Shown: piece after piece, positions 26,709 to 36,616 of the stretch
How positions within the stretch are numbered: the first letter of the stretch is position 1
How the letters are laid out: each line of letters starts with the position of its first letter
DNA from: Clostridium polynesiense
Lineage (GTDB): Bacteria; Bacillota; Clostridia; Clostridiales; Clostridiaceae
Length of the DNA stretch: 39,630 nt
Direction: 5' to 3'
Assembly (NCBI RefSeq): GCF_000820705.1
Contig: NZ_CCXI01000006.1
Span: 1 to 39,630, forward strand
Notes under the pieces: generated by a model
Databases searched by the model: none
Told to the model about the DNA's origin: nothing
What the model saw: only the letters and a program-made list of their open reading frames with translations
Position numbers and translations under genes: made by a program

Positions 26709-27677
26709 TTGGATATAAAATTAAATAAGAAAAATGGAGTACCTCTGTACATACAGGTAAAAAAGCAGATAAAGGATCTCATAGTCAGTGGAAATCTGAT
26801 GGAAGGTCATAAAATGCCTACAGAAAGGGAACTTTCTTCAAAGCTTAATGTAAGCAGGAATACTGTTAGTTCAGCATACAAGGAGCTGGAACTGGAAGGG
26901 GTTTTAAAATCTCTTCAGGGTAAGGGGACCTTTGTAGCAGAGAGAAATAAAATATGGCAGGCAAAAGAGGTAAAGGATAAAATATTTAAGCTGCTTGATC
27001 TGGCTTTTGAAGAGGCTATTGAGAGCGGGATAGACAGCGATAATTTTATCAATCTGATTAATAATCATATTCATGAAAAGATTGAAAAAATGAATAAGAC
27101 TACTGCTGTATATGTAGAATGCAATGTTGAACAGTCAAGAATGTTTAGCAGACAATTAAGTGAAGCTACAAAGCTGAATGTTGTTCCTGTGACCATAAAT
27201 GATCTTAAAAATATGGAAGGAAGAACAAAAAAAGTATTGGAATCCAGTCAGATAATAGTTGCTACCTTTAACCACGTACATGAAGTGGCCAGGCTTACTT
27301 CAAACTATAAAAAAGAGATATTGGGAGTAGCCATTAATGCTGATTTAGGAACTATAGTAAAGATTGCAAGATATCCTGACAATACTAGATTTGCGCTTTT
27401 TTGTATATCTGAAGAATTTATGTTTAAAATTCAACAGGCATTAGATGAAGCTGGTCTTGGAAATATTAAAATCAAATATACAAACACCTTTGATAATGAG
27501 GAAGTAATAAAAGTAATGGATGAATGCGATGTTATACTAGTTTCACCGGGAAGATATAATGATATTCAAGATGTAAACGTTAATAAAAAAGATATTATAA
27601 AATTTATTTACAATTTAGATGATGGTTCTGTTAAAGCACTTAAGTCAAAAATCGTAGATTTAAATGTATCTATGTAA
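26709..27677 (+). CDS. GntR-family transcriptional regulator of the glutamate mutase operon
   Basis: The 322-residue product has an N-terminal winged helix (GVPLYIQVKKQIKD, then MPTERELSSKLNVSRNTVSSAYKELE, ending GKGTFVAER near residue 79) of the GntR type. A roughly 240-residue C-terminal region follows that lacks aminotransferase motifs (no PLP lysine pattern) and looks like an alpha/beta ligand-binding domain (SQIIVATFNHVHE; CDVILVSPGRYND). I chose TTG 26709 because AAGGAGG lies 8 bases upstream; a TTG at 26688 has no site. The gene is followed by glmS after 18 bases, so it is likely co-transcribed with and regulates it. The ligand is unknown. Confidence 0.8.
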   Translation: MDIKLNKKNGVPLYIQVKKQIKDLIVSGNLMEGHKMPTERELSSKLNVSRNTVSSAYKELELEGVLKSLQGKGTFVAERNKIWQAKEVKDKIFKLLDLAFEEAIESGIDSDNFINLINNHIHEKIEKMNKTTAVYVECNVEQSRMFSRQLSEATKLNVVPVTINDLKNMEGRTKKVLESSQIIVATFNHVHEVARLTSNYKKEILGVAINADLGTIVKIARYPDNTRFALFCISEEFMFKIQQALDEAGLGNIKIKYTNTFDNEEVIKVMDECDVILVSPGRYNDIQDVNVNKKDIIKFIYNLDDGSVKALKSKIVDLNVSM

Positions 27678-27695
27678 ATTAATAGGAGGAGTAAA

Positions 27696-28109
27696 ATGGA
27701 CAAGAAAACTTTAGTTCTTGGAGTAATAGGAGCTGACTGTCATGCTGTAGGAAACAAAATACTGGAATATGGTCTCTCCGAAGCCGGATTTAATGTGGTT
27801 AACATCGGCGTACTATCACCTCAGGAGGATTTCATCAATGCCGCAGTGGAAACCAGTGCTGAAGTAATAATGGTTTCATCACTATATGGTCACGGTGAAA
27901 TCGATTGTAGAGGTATGAGAGAAAAATGCAATGAGGCAGGTCTTAATAACGTACTTCTTTATGTAGGAGGAAACATAGTAGTAGGAAAGCAGAATTGGGA
28001 TGAGGTTTACGAAAAATTTAAAGACATGGGCTTTGACAGAATTTATCCACCAGGTACAACTATAGAAACTGCTGTAGCAGACTTGAAGAAAGATTTGCAT
28101 ATACAATAG
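27696..28109 (+). CDS. glmS: Glutamate mutase sigma subunit (methylaspartate mutase S)
   Basis: GlmS is the small cobalamin-binding subunit of glutamate mutase, which converts L-glutamate to (2S,3S)-3-methylaspartate. The 137-residue product has the B12-binding motif Asp14-x-His16-x-x-Gly19 (GADCHAVG), then [14 protein letters not shown] and [13 protein letters not shown], as in the C. tetanomorphum MutS family. His16 would replace the cobalt lower ligand. The start is ATG after AGGAGGAG. This glmS is not glucosamine-6-phosphate synthase, which shares the symbol. Confidence 0.97.
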   Translation: MDKKTLVLGVIGADCHAVGNKILEYGLSEAGFNVVNIGVLSPQEDFINAAVETSAEVIMVSSLYGHGEIDCRGMREKCNEAGLNNVLLYVGGNIVVGKQNWDEVYEKFKDMGFDRIYPPGTTIETAVADLKKDLHIQ

Positions 28110-28123
28110 GTGGAGTGATAAAA

Positions 28124-29512
28124 ATGAAAGCATATTTGCTAATAGATTTTGGCAGCACTTATACTAAGTTAACAGCTGTGGATATAGAAAATGAAGAGAT
28201 ACTAGCTTCAGCTAAAGCAGTAACTACCATTGAGGATAATATAATGGTAGGCTTTAACCATGCCTATAATAATCTAAAGAAAAGCATAAATACTGATAAA
28301 ATTGACTTTGTAAGAAAACTTGCTTGTTCCTCTGCTGCGGGAGGGTTAAAGATGATTGCTGTTGGACTGGTTCCAGAGTTGACGGCAGAGGCAGCTAAAA
28401 GAGCAGCTTTAGGAGCAGGAGCAAGAGTTATTAAAACATACAGTTATGAACTCACTGAGGATGAAATCCATGAAATAAAAAATATGAATATCGATATGAT
28501 ACTTCTGGCAGGAGGAACAGATGGAGGAAACAAGGAATGCATAATTAAAAACGCTGAGATACTTGCTGATAACGATTTTAATATTCCTATAGTAGTGGCA
28601 GGAAACAAAGTAGCTGTTTCTGAAATTAGAAAGATATTTAATAAAAGAAATATGTTTTATGCTGTTACTGAAAACGTTATGCCTAAGCTAAACTCCTTAA
28701 ATGTAGAGCCTGCTAGAGAAGAAATAAGAAAGATATTCATGAGTAAAATAATAGAGGCTAAAGGCCTTAAAAATGCCGAAAGCTTTATAAATGGAATTTT
28801 AATGCCTACCCCTGCAGCGGTTTTAAAAGCTGCGGAGTACTTAAGCCAAGGCAGCGATGCTGAGGAAGGTATAGGGGAATTAATAATAGTAGATATAGGG
28901 GGAGCAACCACCGATGTACATTCCATTGCCAGTGGGGAGCCTTCAAAACCCGGAGTTAACCTAAGAGGGTTGGAGGAGCCTTTTGCAAAGAGGACTGTAG
29001 AGGGTGATTTAGGCATGAGATATTCTGCATTATCCCTTTGGGAAGCTGCAGGAACCAGAAAAGTAAGAAAATATATGAAAAATAAAGAAATAAACATAGA
29101 AGAAGGCTGCAGATACAGACATAATAACATAATGATGGTACCGGAAACAGAAAACGAAATAGATTTTGAAGAAGCTATGGCTAAAACTGCTGTAGATTTA
29201 GCTATGGAAAGACATTGCGGATATGTAGAACCTAATTATTCACCTATGGGTATGGTGTACAGTCAATATGGAAAAGATTTAATGGAAATAAAATATGTTA
29301 TTGGTACCGGAGGTGTTATAGTCCACAGTAAAAATCCAAAAGAAATTTTGGAGGCTGGAAGTTTCTCCACAGAAAACATTGAATCCTTAAAGCCCAGGCA
29401 TCCAAAATACATGATAGATAAGGATTATATACTTTCATCAATGGGATTGCTTGCTTCGGAACTGCCTGATATGGCTGTTAGGATAATGAAAAAATATCTA
29501 AAATTAATATAA
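28124..29512 (+). CDS. glmL: Glutamate mutase reactivating protein GlmL (MutL)
   Basis: GlmL is an ASKHA-fold ATPase placed between the two mutase subunit genes, and it is thought to exchange damaged cobalamin. The 462-residue product opens LLIDFGSTYTKLTAVD, the phosphate-1 loop, and has DMILLAGGTDGG and IVDIGGATTDVHS as further nucleotide loops. ATG 28124 follows GGTGGAGTG; the upstream GTG at 28115 is part of that site. It is unrelated to the mismatch-repair MutL. Confidence 0.93.
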   Translation: MKAYLLIDFGSTYTKLTAVDIENEEILASAKAVTTIEDNIMVGFNHAYNNLKKSINTDKIDFVRKLACSSAAGGLKMIAVGLVPELTAEAAKRAALGAGARVIKTYSYELTEDEIHEIKNMNIDMILLAGGTDGGNKECIIKNAEILADNDFNIPIVVAGNKVAVSEIRKIFNKRNMFYAVTENVMPKLNSLNVEPAREEIRKIFMSKIIEAKGLKNAESFINGILMPTPAAVLKAAEYLSQGSDAEEGIGELIIVDIGGATTDVHSIASGEPSKPGVNLRGLEEPFAKRTVEGDLGMRYSALSLWEAAGTRKVRKYMKNKEINIEEGCRYRHNNIMMVPETENEIDFEEAMAKTAVDLAMERHCGYVEPNYSPMGMVYSQYGKDLMEIKYVIGTGGVIVHSKNPKEILEAGSFSTENIESLKPRHPKYMIDKDYILSSMGLLASELPDMAVRIMKKYLKLI

Positions 29513-29531
29513 AATCTAAAGGGGATATAAA

Positions 29532-30992
29532 ATGAAATTAGAAAATAAAAAGTGGACTGAAGAACAATTTTTTACTATAAGGGAAGAAATATTAAATCAT
29601 TGGCCTACTGGGAAAGAAGTAAATCTGCAGGAAGCGGTAGATTATTTAAAAAAGGTACCGGATCATAAAAGCTTTCCTAAAAAGCTAGCTAAAGCTAAGG
29701 AAGAGGGAGTTACCTTAGCTCAGCCAAGAGCAGGAGTTGCACTGATTGAAGAGCATATTGATCTTCTGACTTTCCTTCAAAATCAGGGAGGAGCTGACTT
29801 GCTTCCTTCAACTATTGACAGCTATACAAGACAGAATAGATATGATGAATGCGAAATAGGGATAAGGGAAAGCAGACTTACAGGCAGATCACTTCTTAAT
29901 GGATTCCCTGCAGTAAATCATGGGGTAAGAGGATGCAGAAAGGTCTATGAAGCTGTGAATATTCCTCTTCAAGCAAGACATGGTACCCCTGATGCAAGAT
30001 TATTATCAGAGATAATACATGCTTCCGGATGGACTTCTAATGAAGGTGGCGGAATCTCATATAATATACCCTATGCTAAAAGCGTACCCATGGAAAAAAC
30101 CATTTTAGACTGGCAGTACTGTGACAGATTAGTAGGATTTTATGAGGAGCAGGGAGTTTCAATAAACAGAGAACCCTTCGGTCCTTTAACAGGAACTTTA
30201 GTACCTCCAAGCACATCTAATGCAGTAGCAATCATTGTAGCTCTGCTGGCTGCAGAGCGGGGAGTAAAAAATATAACTGTAGGCTATGGCCAGTGCGGTA
30301 ACTTAATTCAGGACGTAGCTGCTTTAAGGGCGTTAGAGGAGCAGGTAAATGAATATTTAAAATTCTTTGGATATAAGGATGTATTTATAACTACAGTTTT
30401 CCATCAGTGGATGGGAGGATTTCCTCAGGACGAAGCCAGAGCCTTTGGGGTAATTTCAAATGGTGCAGCTACAGCAGCGCTGGCAGGAGCAACTAAGGTT
30501 ATAGTTAAAACACCTCATGAAGCGGTGGGAATACCAACTAAGGAAGCTAATGCTCAGGGAATTAAGGCAACAAAGATGACATTGAACCTTTTAAGAGGAC
30601 AAAAGCTGCCTATGTCACAGGAACTTAATACGGAAATAGCATTAATTAAGGCTGAAACCAAATGTATGATGGATAAAATACTTCAAGCAGGAAATGGTGA
30701 CCTTGCTGTGGGAACGGTTAAAGGATTTTCCATGGGAATTATAGATATACCCTTTGCACCAAGCAAATATAATGCAGGTAAAATGATGCCTGCAAGAGAT
30801 AACGATGGTGCAGTAAGATATTTAATGTTTGGAAATATTCCTTTCACAGAAGAAATAAAAGAGTTCAACAGAAGAAAGATGGAGGAAAGAGCAAAGTTTG
30901 AGAACAGACAGGTATGCTTCCAGATGACAGTGGATGATATATTTGCAGTAGGAAAAGGAAAGTTAGTAGGAAGACCTGAATTAGTAAGATAA
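29532..30992 (+). CDS. glmE: Glutamate mutase epsilon subunit (methylaspartate mutase E)
   Basis: GlmE is the catalytic TIM-barrel subunit that, with GlmS and adenosylcobalamin, carries out the radical rearrangement of glutamate. The 486-residue product contains the substrate-binding stretches [72 protein letters not shown] and [13 protein letters not shown], all in family order. It starts at ATG after a weaker site (AAAGGGGATATAA). Confidence 0.97.
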   Translation: MKLENKKWTEEQFFTIREEILNHWPTGKEVNLQEAVDYLKKVPDHKSFPKKLAKAKEEGVTLAQPRAGVALIEEHIDLLTFLQNQGGADLLPSTIDSYTRQNRYDECEIGIRESRLTGRSLLNGFPAVNHGVRGCRKVYEAVNIPLQARHGTPDARLLSEIIHASGWTSNEGGGISYNIPYAKSVPMEKTILDWQYCDRLVGFYEEQGVSINREPFGPLTGTLVPPSTSNAVAIIVALLAAERGVKNITVGYGQCGNLIQDVAALRALEEQVNEYLKFFGYKDVFITTVFHQWMGGFPQDEARAFGVISNGAATAALAGATKVIVKTPHEAVGIPTKEANAQGIKATKMTLNLLRGQKLPMSQELNTEIALIKAETKCMMDKILQAGNGDLAVGTVKGFSMGIIDIPFAPSKYNAGKMMPARDNDGAVRYLMFGNIPFTEEIKEFNRRKMEERAKFENRQVCFQMTVDDIFAVGKGKLVGRPELVR

Positions 30993-31051
30993 ATGTAATC
31001 AAAGGATATAATTAATAAACAATTTATAAGTTTGAGAAGGAAGGGCTTTTA

Positions 31052-32296
31052 ATGAAAATTGTAGATGTTGTTTGTTCCTCAGGAAGAACCGGATTTTATT
31101 TTGACGACCAGAGAGCAATAAAAAAAGGAGCTGGCCATGATGGCTTTACCTATGTAGGAGAAGCTGTAACTGAAGGCTTTAAGGCAATAAGACAGGCAGG
31201 AGAATCAATTTCTGTAATGCTTATTTTAGAAGATGGACAGGTTGCTTTTGGAGACTGTGCTGCAGTACAGTATAGCGGTGCAGGTGGAAGAGACCCTCTT
31301 TTCCTGGCTTCTGATTTTATACCGGTTATTGATAAAGAAATAGCTCCTAAGCTTATTGGAAGAGAACTAAGCAGCTTTAAAGCTCTTGCAGAAGAGTTTG
31401 ACAAGATGACTGTTAACGGCAAAAGACTTCACACTGCTATTAGATATGGAGTGACACAGGCTTTATTGGATGCTGTTGCAAAATCCAGAAAAATTACTAT
31501 GGCAGAGGTTGTAAAAGAGGAATATAACACAGGGGTAGAAATTACCAGAGTGCCTATTTTTACTCAATCCGGAGATGATAGGTATGATAATGCTGATAAG
31601 ATGATTATAAAAGGTGCGGATGTAATGCCTCATGCATTGATAAATCATGTACAGGAAAAGCTTGGGGAAAAAGGGGAAAAGCTCCTGCACTATGTAGAAT
31701 GGCTTAGAGATAGAGTTTTAAAATTAAGATATTCAGAGAATTACAATCCTGTATTTCATATAGATGTTTACGGAACTATAGGAATTGCATTTAATAATGA
31801 TATGGAAGCTATGGTTGATTACCTAAGAACTCTTGAAAATGCCGCCAAGCCTTTTAAACTTAGAATAGAAGGACCAATGGATGTAGAAGACAGGCAAAAA
31901 CAGATGGAGGCGTTAAAGAAACTCACTGAAGAGCTGGACAGAAGAGGAATCAGTATTGAAATAGTAGCAGATGAATGGTGCAATACATATGATGACGTGG
32001 TATTTTTTGCCGATAACAAGGCAGGACATATGCTTCAGGTTAAAACACCGGACTTAGGCGGTATAAATAATACTATAGAAGCTCTTTTATACTGTAAAAA
32101 GATGAAGGTGGGAGCATACTGCGGAGGAACCTGTAACGAAACCAACAGAAGTGCAGAAATTTGTACCAATATTGCTATGGCATGCGGTGCGGCTCAGGTT
32201 CTTGCTAAACCCGGAATGGGAGTAGATGAGGGTTTTATGATTGTAAACAATGAGATGAACAGAGTTATTGCACTGGTAAACAGAAGAAATAAATAA
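31052..32296 (+). CDS. mal: Methylaspartate ammonia-lyase
   Basis: MAL eliminates ammonia from 3-methylaspartate to give mesaconate. The 414-residue enolase-superfamily product has residues at exactly the C. tetanomorphum numbering: catalytic His194 and Lys331 (MLQVKTPDLGG), and magnesium ligands Asp238, Glu273 and Asp307. It lies 59 bases after glmE in the same direction. Confidence 0.97.
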   Translation: MKIVDVVCSSGRTGFYFDDQRAIKKGAGHDGFTYVGEAVTEGFKAIRQAGESISVMLILEDGQVAFGDCAAVQYSGAGGRDPLFLASDFIPVIDKEIAPKLIGRELSSFKALAEEFDKMTVNGKRLHTAIRYGVTQALLDAVAKSRKITMAEVVKEEYNTGVEITRVPIFTQSGDDRYDNADKMIIKGADVMPHALINHVQEKLGEKGEKLLHYVEWLRDRVLKLRYSENYNPVFHIDVYGTIGIAFNNDMEAMVDYLRTLENAAKPFKLRIEGPMDVEDRQKQMEALKKLTEELDRRGISIEIVADEWCNTYDDVVFFADNKAGHMLQVKTPDLGGINNTIEALLYCKKMKVGAYCGGTCNETNRSAEICTNIAMACGAAQVLAKPGMGVDEGFMIVNNEMNRVIALVNRRNK

Positions 32297-32384
32297 AACT
32301 AAGATATAAAACTGAGGTAAATAATGAATAATTAATTGCGTCTATAACTTTATTGGAATTAGATGTTAAATTAATTGTTCATTT

Positions 32385-32414
32385 TTACTTATATACCTTA
32401 AATAGTTGTATAAT
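32385..32414 (+). promoter_or_regulatory. Possible internal promoter before the hydratase genes
   Basis: The 159-base gap after mal ends with TATAAT at 32409-32414. The best -35 is weak (TTACTT, 18-base spacer). It could allow separate expression of the mesaconate/citramalate branch. Confidence 0.4.
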
Positions 32415-32455
32415 AGTATAGGGAAAATATTAATTTATAGTAAGAGGTGAAGGAA

Positions 32456-33298
32456 TTGAGAGAAATAAACGTTTCCGAAATAACAGAAGCTGTAGCTAAA
32501 TTATGCATAGACTCTAATTACTATTTAGGCAGCGATGTAAAAAATAAGCTTGAAAAGGCTAAAAATGAAGAAAACTGGCCCATAGCCAAGGATATATTAG
32601 ATAAGATTATAATAAATGCTGATATTGCAAAGAGAGAAAATATGCCTATGTGTCAGGATACAGGGATGACCTGTGTTTTTGTTGAAATAGGTCAGGAAGT
32701 TCATATAACCGGGGGAAGCCTAAAGGATGCCATTAATGAAGGAGTAAGGCAGGGATATTCAAAAGGTTTTCTGCGAAAGTCTGTGGTTAAGGATCCTTTA
32801 AGGAGGGTAAATACAGGAGATAATACTCCTGCTGTAATTTACTATGATCTTGTGGAAGGAGACAGACTTTCTATTACAGTTGCACCAAAAGGCTTTGGCT
32901 CAGAGAATATGAGCGGCTTAAAAATGCTTAAGCCTGCAGATGGCTTAAAAGGTGTAAAGGATTTTGTTCTGGAAACTGTAAAAAAAGCAGGACCTAATCC
33001 ATGCCCTCCTATTATAGTAGGGGTTGGAATTGGAGGAACCTTTGATAAAGCAGCTTACTTAGCAAAGAAAGCTGTGGTAAGATCTTCTGATATAAGAAAT
33101 GAAGATGAGTATTATTCGGATTTAGAAAATACATTATTAGAGGAAATAAATAAGCTTGGTATAGGACCACAGGGATTTGGAGGAAAAACTACCGCCCTTG
33201 CGGTAAACATAGAAACCTATCCTACTCATATTGCCGGATTACCTGTAGCGGTGAATATCAACTGTCATGCTACAAGGCATTTATCTATTGAACTGTAG
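32456..33298 (+). CDS. Class I hydro-lyase alpha subunit, probable mesaconase
   Basis: This is a fumarase/tartrate dehydratase class I alpha subunit with a [4Fe-4S] cluster. The 280-residue product keeps Cys66 (PMCQDTGM), Cys183 (NPCPP) and Cys270 (NCHATRH), the expected cluster ligands. Position between mal and citD points to mesaconate hydratase making (S)-citramalate, rather than ordinary fumarase; sequence alone does not separate these. I chose TTG 32456, preceded by AAGAGGTGA; the GTG at 32447 lies on that site. Confidence 0.88.
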   Translation: MREINVSEITEAVAKLCIDSNYYLGSDVKNKLEKAKNEENWPIAKDILDKIIINADIAKRENMPMCQDTGMTCVFVEIGQEVHITGGSLKDAINEGVRQGYSKGFLRKSVVKDPLRRVNTGDNTPAVIYYDLVEGDRLSITVAPKGFGSENMSGLKMLKPADGLKGVKDFVLETVKKAGPNPCPPIIVGVGIGGTFDKAAYLAKKAVVRSSDIRNEDEYYSDLENTLLEEINKLGIGPQGFGGKTTALAVNIETYPTHIAGLPVAVNINCHATRHLSIEL

Positions 33299-33312
33299 AA
33301 AGGAAGATTAAT

Positions 33313-33876
33313 GTGGAAAAGAAAATAACAACACCTATAAATAGTGAAATAGTTAAAGAGCTTAAAGCAGGGGATACGGTTCTCATAACCGGAACTATAT
33401 ATACTGCCAGGGATGCTGCCCATAAAAGGCTTGTGGAGCTTATTGACAAAGGAGAAAAGCTTCCTTTTGACATAGAAGGAAGTATTATATACTATGTTGG
33501 ACCTACTCCTGCAAAGCCTGATATGGCAATAGGATCAGCAGGCCCAACCACAAGCTATAGAATGGATCCCTACGCTCCAAAGCTTCTGGACTTAGGATTA
33601 AAAGGAATGATTGGAAAAGGAGCTAGAAATGAAGAAGTAATAAATGCCATAAAAAGAAACTGCGGAGTTTATTTTGCTGCTATCGGAGGCGCTGGAGCTC
33701 TTATAGGAAAGTCTATTGAGGAAGCAGAAATTATAGCTTATGAGGATCTAGGTGCAGAGGCTGTAAGAAAGCTTAAGGTTAAGGATTTTCCTGTGGTAGT
33801 AGTTATAGACAGCCAGGGAAATAATCTGTATGAAATAGGACAGCAGCAGTATTTAGATTCAGTGAAGCAAAAATAA
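33313..33876 (+). CDS. Class I hydro-lyase beta subunit, probable mesaconase
   Basis: The 187-residue product is the beta part of a two-subunit class I hydratase. It contains KAGDTVLITGTIYTARDAAHKRL, IYYVGPTPAKPDMAIGSAGPTTS and the glycine-rich MIGKGARNEEV. The start is GTG after AAAGGAAG. It is only 14 bases after the alpha gene, so the two form one enzyme; see the alpha entry for the substrate argument. Confidence 0.88.
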   Translation: MEKKITTPINSEIVKELKAGDTVLITGTIYTARDAAHKRLVELIDKGEKLPFDIEGSIIYYVGPTPAKPDMAIGSAGPTTSYRMDPYAPKLLDLGLKGMIGKGARNEEVINAIKRNCGVYFAAIGGAGALIGKSIEEAEIIAYEDLGAEAVRKLKVKDFPVVVVIDSQGNNLYEIGQQQYLDSVKQK

Positions 33877-33900
33877 CATTACTTGAGCGGAGGAGAGAAA

Positions 33901-34167
33901 ATGGAGGTTAAAAAAATAGCAAAGGCAGGAACCTTAGAATCAAACGACATACTTATAATGGTATCTCCCAATGAGGATAACAAGGTTGAAATAGATATAG
34001 AGAGCATAGTTATGAAGCAGTTTGGACATGAAATTAAAAGGGTTATAGAAGAAAAGCTTAAAGAGCTATCTGTAACTTCTGTGAAGCTTAAAGCACAGGA
34101 TAAGGGAGCACTGAACTATACCATTGGTGCAAGGGTGGAAACTGCAATCAAAAGAGCTGAAGATTAA
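33901..34167 (+). CDS. citD: Citrate/citramalate lyase acyl carrier subunit CitD
   Basis: CitD carries the phosphoribosyl-dephospho-CoA prosthetic group. The 88-residue product has Ser14 in AGTLESNDILI, the residue that is modified in the Klebsiella protein. ATG 33901 follows GGAGGAGA; a TTG at 33883 has no site. It begins the lyase gene set. Confidence 0.95.
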   Translation: MEVKKIAKAGTLESNDILIMVSPNEDNKVEIDIESIVMKQFGHEIKRVIEEKLKELSVTSVKLKAQDKGALNYTIGARVETAIKRAED

Positions 34168-34182
34168 GAAAGAGGTGTTAAT

Positions 34183-35049
34183 ATGCTGAGAAGATCACTT
34201 TTATTTCTTCCAGGAAACAACCCAGGAATGCTTCAAACTGCATCAATTCTAGGTGCAGATGGAGTAATACTGGATTTAGAAGATGCTGTAAGCCTCACTG
34301 AAAAGGATTCTGCCAGAATACTGGTTAGAGAGGCAATAAAAAATATGGATTTCAGTGAAGTCGAACTGTTTATAAGGATAAATCCTATGGATGGTATTTA
34401 TGGTGAAGAGGACATAAGAACTGTAGCTCCTTTAAAACCGGATACACTTCTTATAGCAAAGGCAGATGAAGAAAGTCTCATCAAAGCATCTTCTTTATTA
34501 GACTCTATTGAAGAGGAATACTCCATGGAAAAAGGAAGCATAAAGCTTATGGCGTTAATAGAAACCGCTTATGGTGTTGAAAATGTATATTCTATTATAA
34601 AAAGTTCAGATAGAGTTAATGGTGTATTATTTGGAGCAGAAGATTACACTGCGGATTTAGGTATAAAAAGGACAAAGGTTGGAGAAGAAATATTTTATGC
34701 AAGAAATAAGATAGCTACTGCCTGCAGGGCATTAAAAATCAGCTCTATAGATACTCCTTTTACCGATACAGAGGATTATCAGGGACTTAAGCAGGATACT
34801 CTTAACGGAAAGAGATTAGGAATGACAGGAAAAGCTGCTATAAATCCAAGACAGATTGAAAGTATACATGAAGTTTTCGCTCCTTCTCAAGATGAAATAA
34901 ATTATGCTTTAAGAGTTTTAAATGCAGTAGAAAAAGCTGAAAAAGAAGGAAAGGGAGTTTTTGCACTGGATGGTAAAATGGTGGATGCACCTATTATTGC
35001 ACGAGCTAGAAATACAGCTGAGCTTGCAAAAACTCTCGGTCTTATATAG
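34183..35049 (+). CDS. citE: Citrate/citramalate lyase beta subunit CitE
   Basis: CitE cleaves the enzyme-bound acyl thioester (citryl- or citramalyl-ACP) in a TIM barrel with a metal site. The 288-residue product has RSLLFLPGNNPGM, GVILDLEDAVSLTEKDSAR, MALIETAYGVENVYS and GAEDYTADLG, all diagnostic. In this cluster the substrate is inferred to be citramalyl-ACP, giving pyruvate and acetyl-ACP. Confidence 0.93.
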   Translation: MLRRSLLFLPGNNPGMLQTASILGADGVILDLEDAVSLTEKDSARILVREAIKNMDFSEVELFIRINPMDGIYGEEDIRTVAPLKPDTLLIAKADEESLIKASSLLDSIEEEYSMEKGSIKLMALIETAYGVENVYSIIKSSDRVNGVLFGAEDYTADLGIKRTKVGEEIFYARNKIATACRALKISSIDTPFTDTEDYQGLKQDTLNGKRLGMTGKAAINPRQIESIHEVFAPSQDEINYALRVLNAVEKAEKEGKGVFALDGKMVDAPIIARARNTAELAKTLGLI

Positions 35050-35064
35050 AGGGGAGAGATAGCG

Positions 35065-36603
35065 GTGAAAAATTTAGTAGGAGTAGAGCTTCCTGATTAT
35101 ATAGATGGCTATGGAAAAGTTATGCCCTATAATGGAGCTTTTAATAATGAGTTAATAAAGAACAGGCGTGAAATGCCTTCTAAGATGGTGAAGCCCGGAG
35201 AAAATAAGGTTTTAGATTCCATAGATGAGGCTTTTGAAAAAATAGGCTTAAAGGATGGGATGGTTTTATCCTTTCATCACCATTTAAGAAATGGAGACTA
35301 TGTTATGAATATGGTGCTTAAGAGAGCAGCTGAAAGAGGAGTTAAGGATTTAACAATAGCTGCAAGCTCTATTTTTCCTATTCATGCACCCTTAGTAGAA
35401 CATATAAAAAATGGAGTGGTATCAAAAATAATTGCCAGCTATATATCAGGCCCGGTAGCTCATGCGGTTTCCAAAGGAATTCTTAAGAATCCTGTGATAA
35501 TGCAGACCCATGGAGGAAGAGCAAGAGCTATTGAAAGCGGAGAGGTTAAAATAGATGCTGCTTTTGTTGCAGCTCCTACTGCTGATACCTATGGAAATAT
35601 AAACGGAGTCCAGGGAAAATCAGCCTGTGGGGTTCTGGGATATGCAGTTGCTGATTGTATGTATAGTGACAATGTAATTGCAGTAACAGACAATTTGATT
35701 CCTTATCCTGCATGTCCAATAGAAATACCTCAGGTATATGTAGATTATGTGGTTAAGGTGGAATCTATAGGAAATCCTTCCGGTATAGTATCTGGAACCA
35801 CAAAAATAACAAAGGATCCTATAGGTCTTAAAATTGCAAGAGATGCAGCAAAGCTCATAAAAAAATCAGGTCTTCTGAAAGATGGAATGAGCTTCCAGAC
35901 AGGAGCTGGAGGAACCTCCTTAGCTGTTGCTAAAGAGGTTAAAGAAATGATGATAAAGGATAACATAAAGGGTAGTTTTGCCTCAGGAGGTATAACAGGA
36001 TATTTAGTCGAAATGCTTAAAGAGGGGTTATTTGAGAGCATTTTGGATGTTCAGTGCTTTGATATAGATGCGGTTAATTCTTTTGCATCTAACTCTAATC
36101 ATCAGGGAATGTCTGCCTCTATGTATGGAAACCCTCATAATAAAGGTGCTGTAGTAAACAATCTGGATATAGTTATACTAGGAGCAACAGAGATAGATAC
36201 AAACTTCAACGTTAATGTTACCACCGGTTCTGATGGAGTAATAATGGGAGGCTCAGGAGGTCACAGCGATACTGCTGCAGGATCTAAGCTCACCATAATC
36301 GTTTCTAACCTTATGAAGGCAAGGCTTCCTATTATAAAGGATAAAATAATGACTATAACCACTCCGGGAGAAACTGTGGATGCTTTGGTTACAGAAAGAG
36401 GAATTGCCATAAATCCAAAAAGACAGGATATACTTGAAAAGCTTAAAGATAGCGGATTAAAGATTTTAACCATTGAAGAGCTTAAAGAAATTGCAGAGAA
36501 ATTTACAGGTAAACCAAAGGAAATAGAGCAGGAAGACAAAATAGTGGCAGTGGTAGAATACAGAGACGGTTCAGTTATCGACGTAATAAGAAAAGTTAAA
36601 TAG
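35065..36603 (+). CDS. citF: Citrate/citramalate lyase alpha (ACP transferase) subunit CitF
   Basis: CitF transfers the ACP from acetyl-ACP to citrate or citramalate. The 512-residue product carries DGMVLSFHHHLRNGDYVMN, FQTGAGGTSLAVAKEV and GGSGGHSDTAAGSKL, standard for the family. The start is GTG after AGAGGGGAGAG. It is complete. Confidence 0.95.
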   Translation: MKNLVGVELPDYIDGYGKVMPYNGAFNNELIKNRREMPSKMVKPGENKVLDSIDEAFEKIGLKDGMVLSFHHHLRNGDYVMNMVLKRAAERGVKDLTIAASSIFPIHAPLVEHIKNGVVSKIIASYISGPVAHAVSKGILKNPVIMQTHGGRARAIESGEVKIDAAFVAAPTADTYGNINGVQGKSACGVLGYAVADCMYSDNVIAVTDNLIPYPACPIEIPQVYVDYVVKVESIGNPSGIVSGTTKITKDPIGLKIARDAAKLIKKSGLLKDGMSFQTGAGGTSLAVAKEVKEMMIKDNIKGSFASGGITGYLVEMLKEGLFESILDVQCFDIDAVNSFASNSNHQGMSASMYGNPHNKGAVVNNLDIVILGATEIDTNFNVNVTTGSDGVIMGGSGGHSDTAAGSKLTIIVSNLMKARLPIIKDKIMTITTPGETVDALVTERGIAINPKRQDILEKLKDSGLKILTIEELKEIAEKFTGKPKEIEQEDKIVAVVEYRDGSVIDVIRKVK

Positions 36604-36616
36604 CAGGTGAATTATT

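Noticed and set aside
26508-26709. A cobalamin riboswitch was looked for upstream of the glutamate mutase operon
   Set aside because: Only about 200 bases separate the two divergent genes, and no B12-box-like sequence was seen; control appears to be by the GntR protein.
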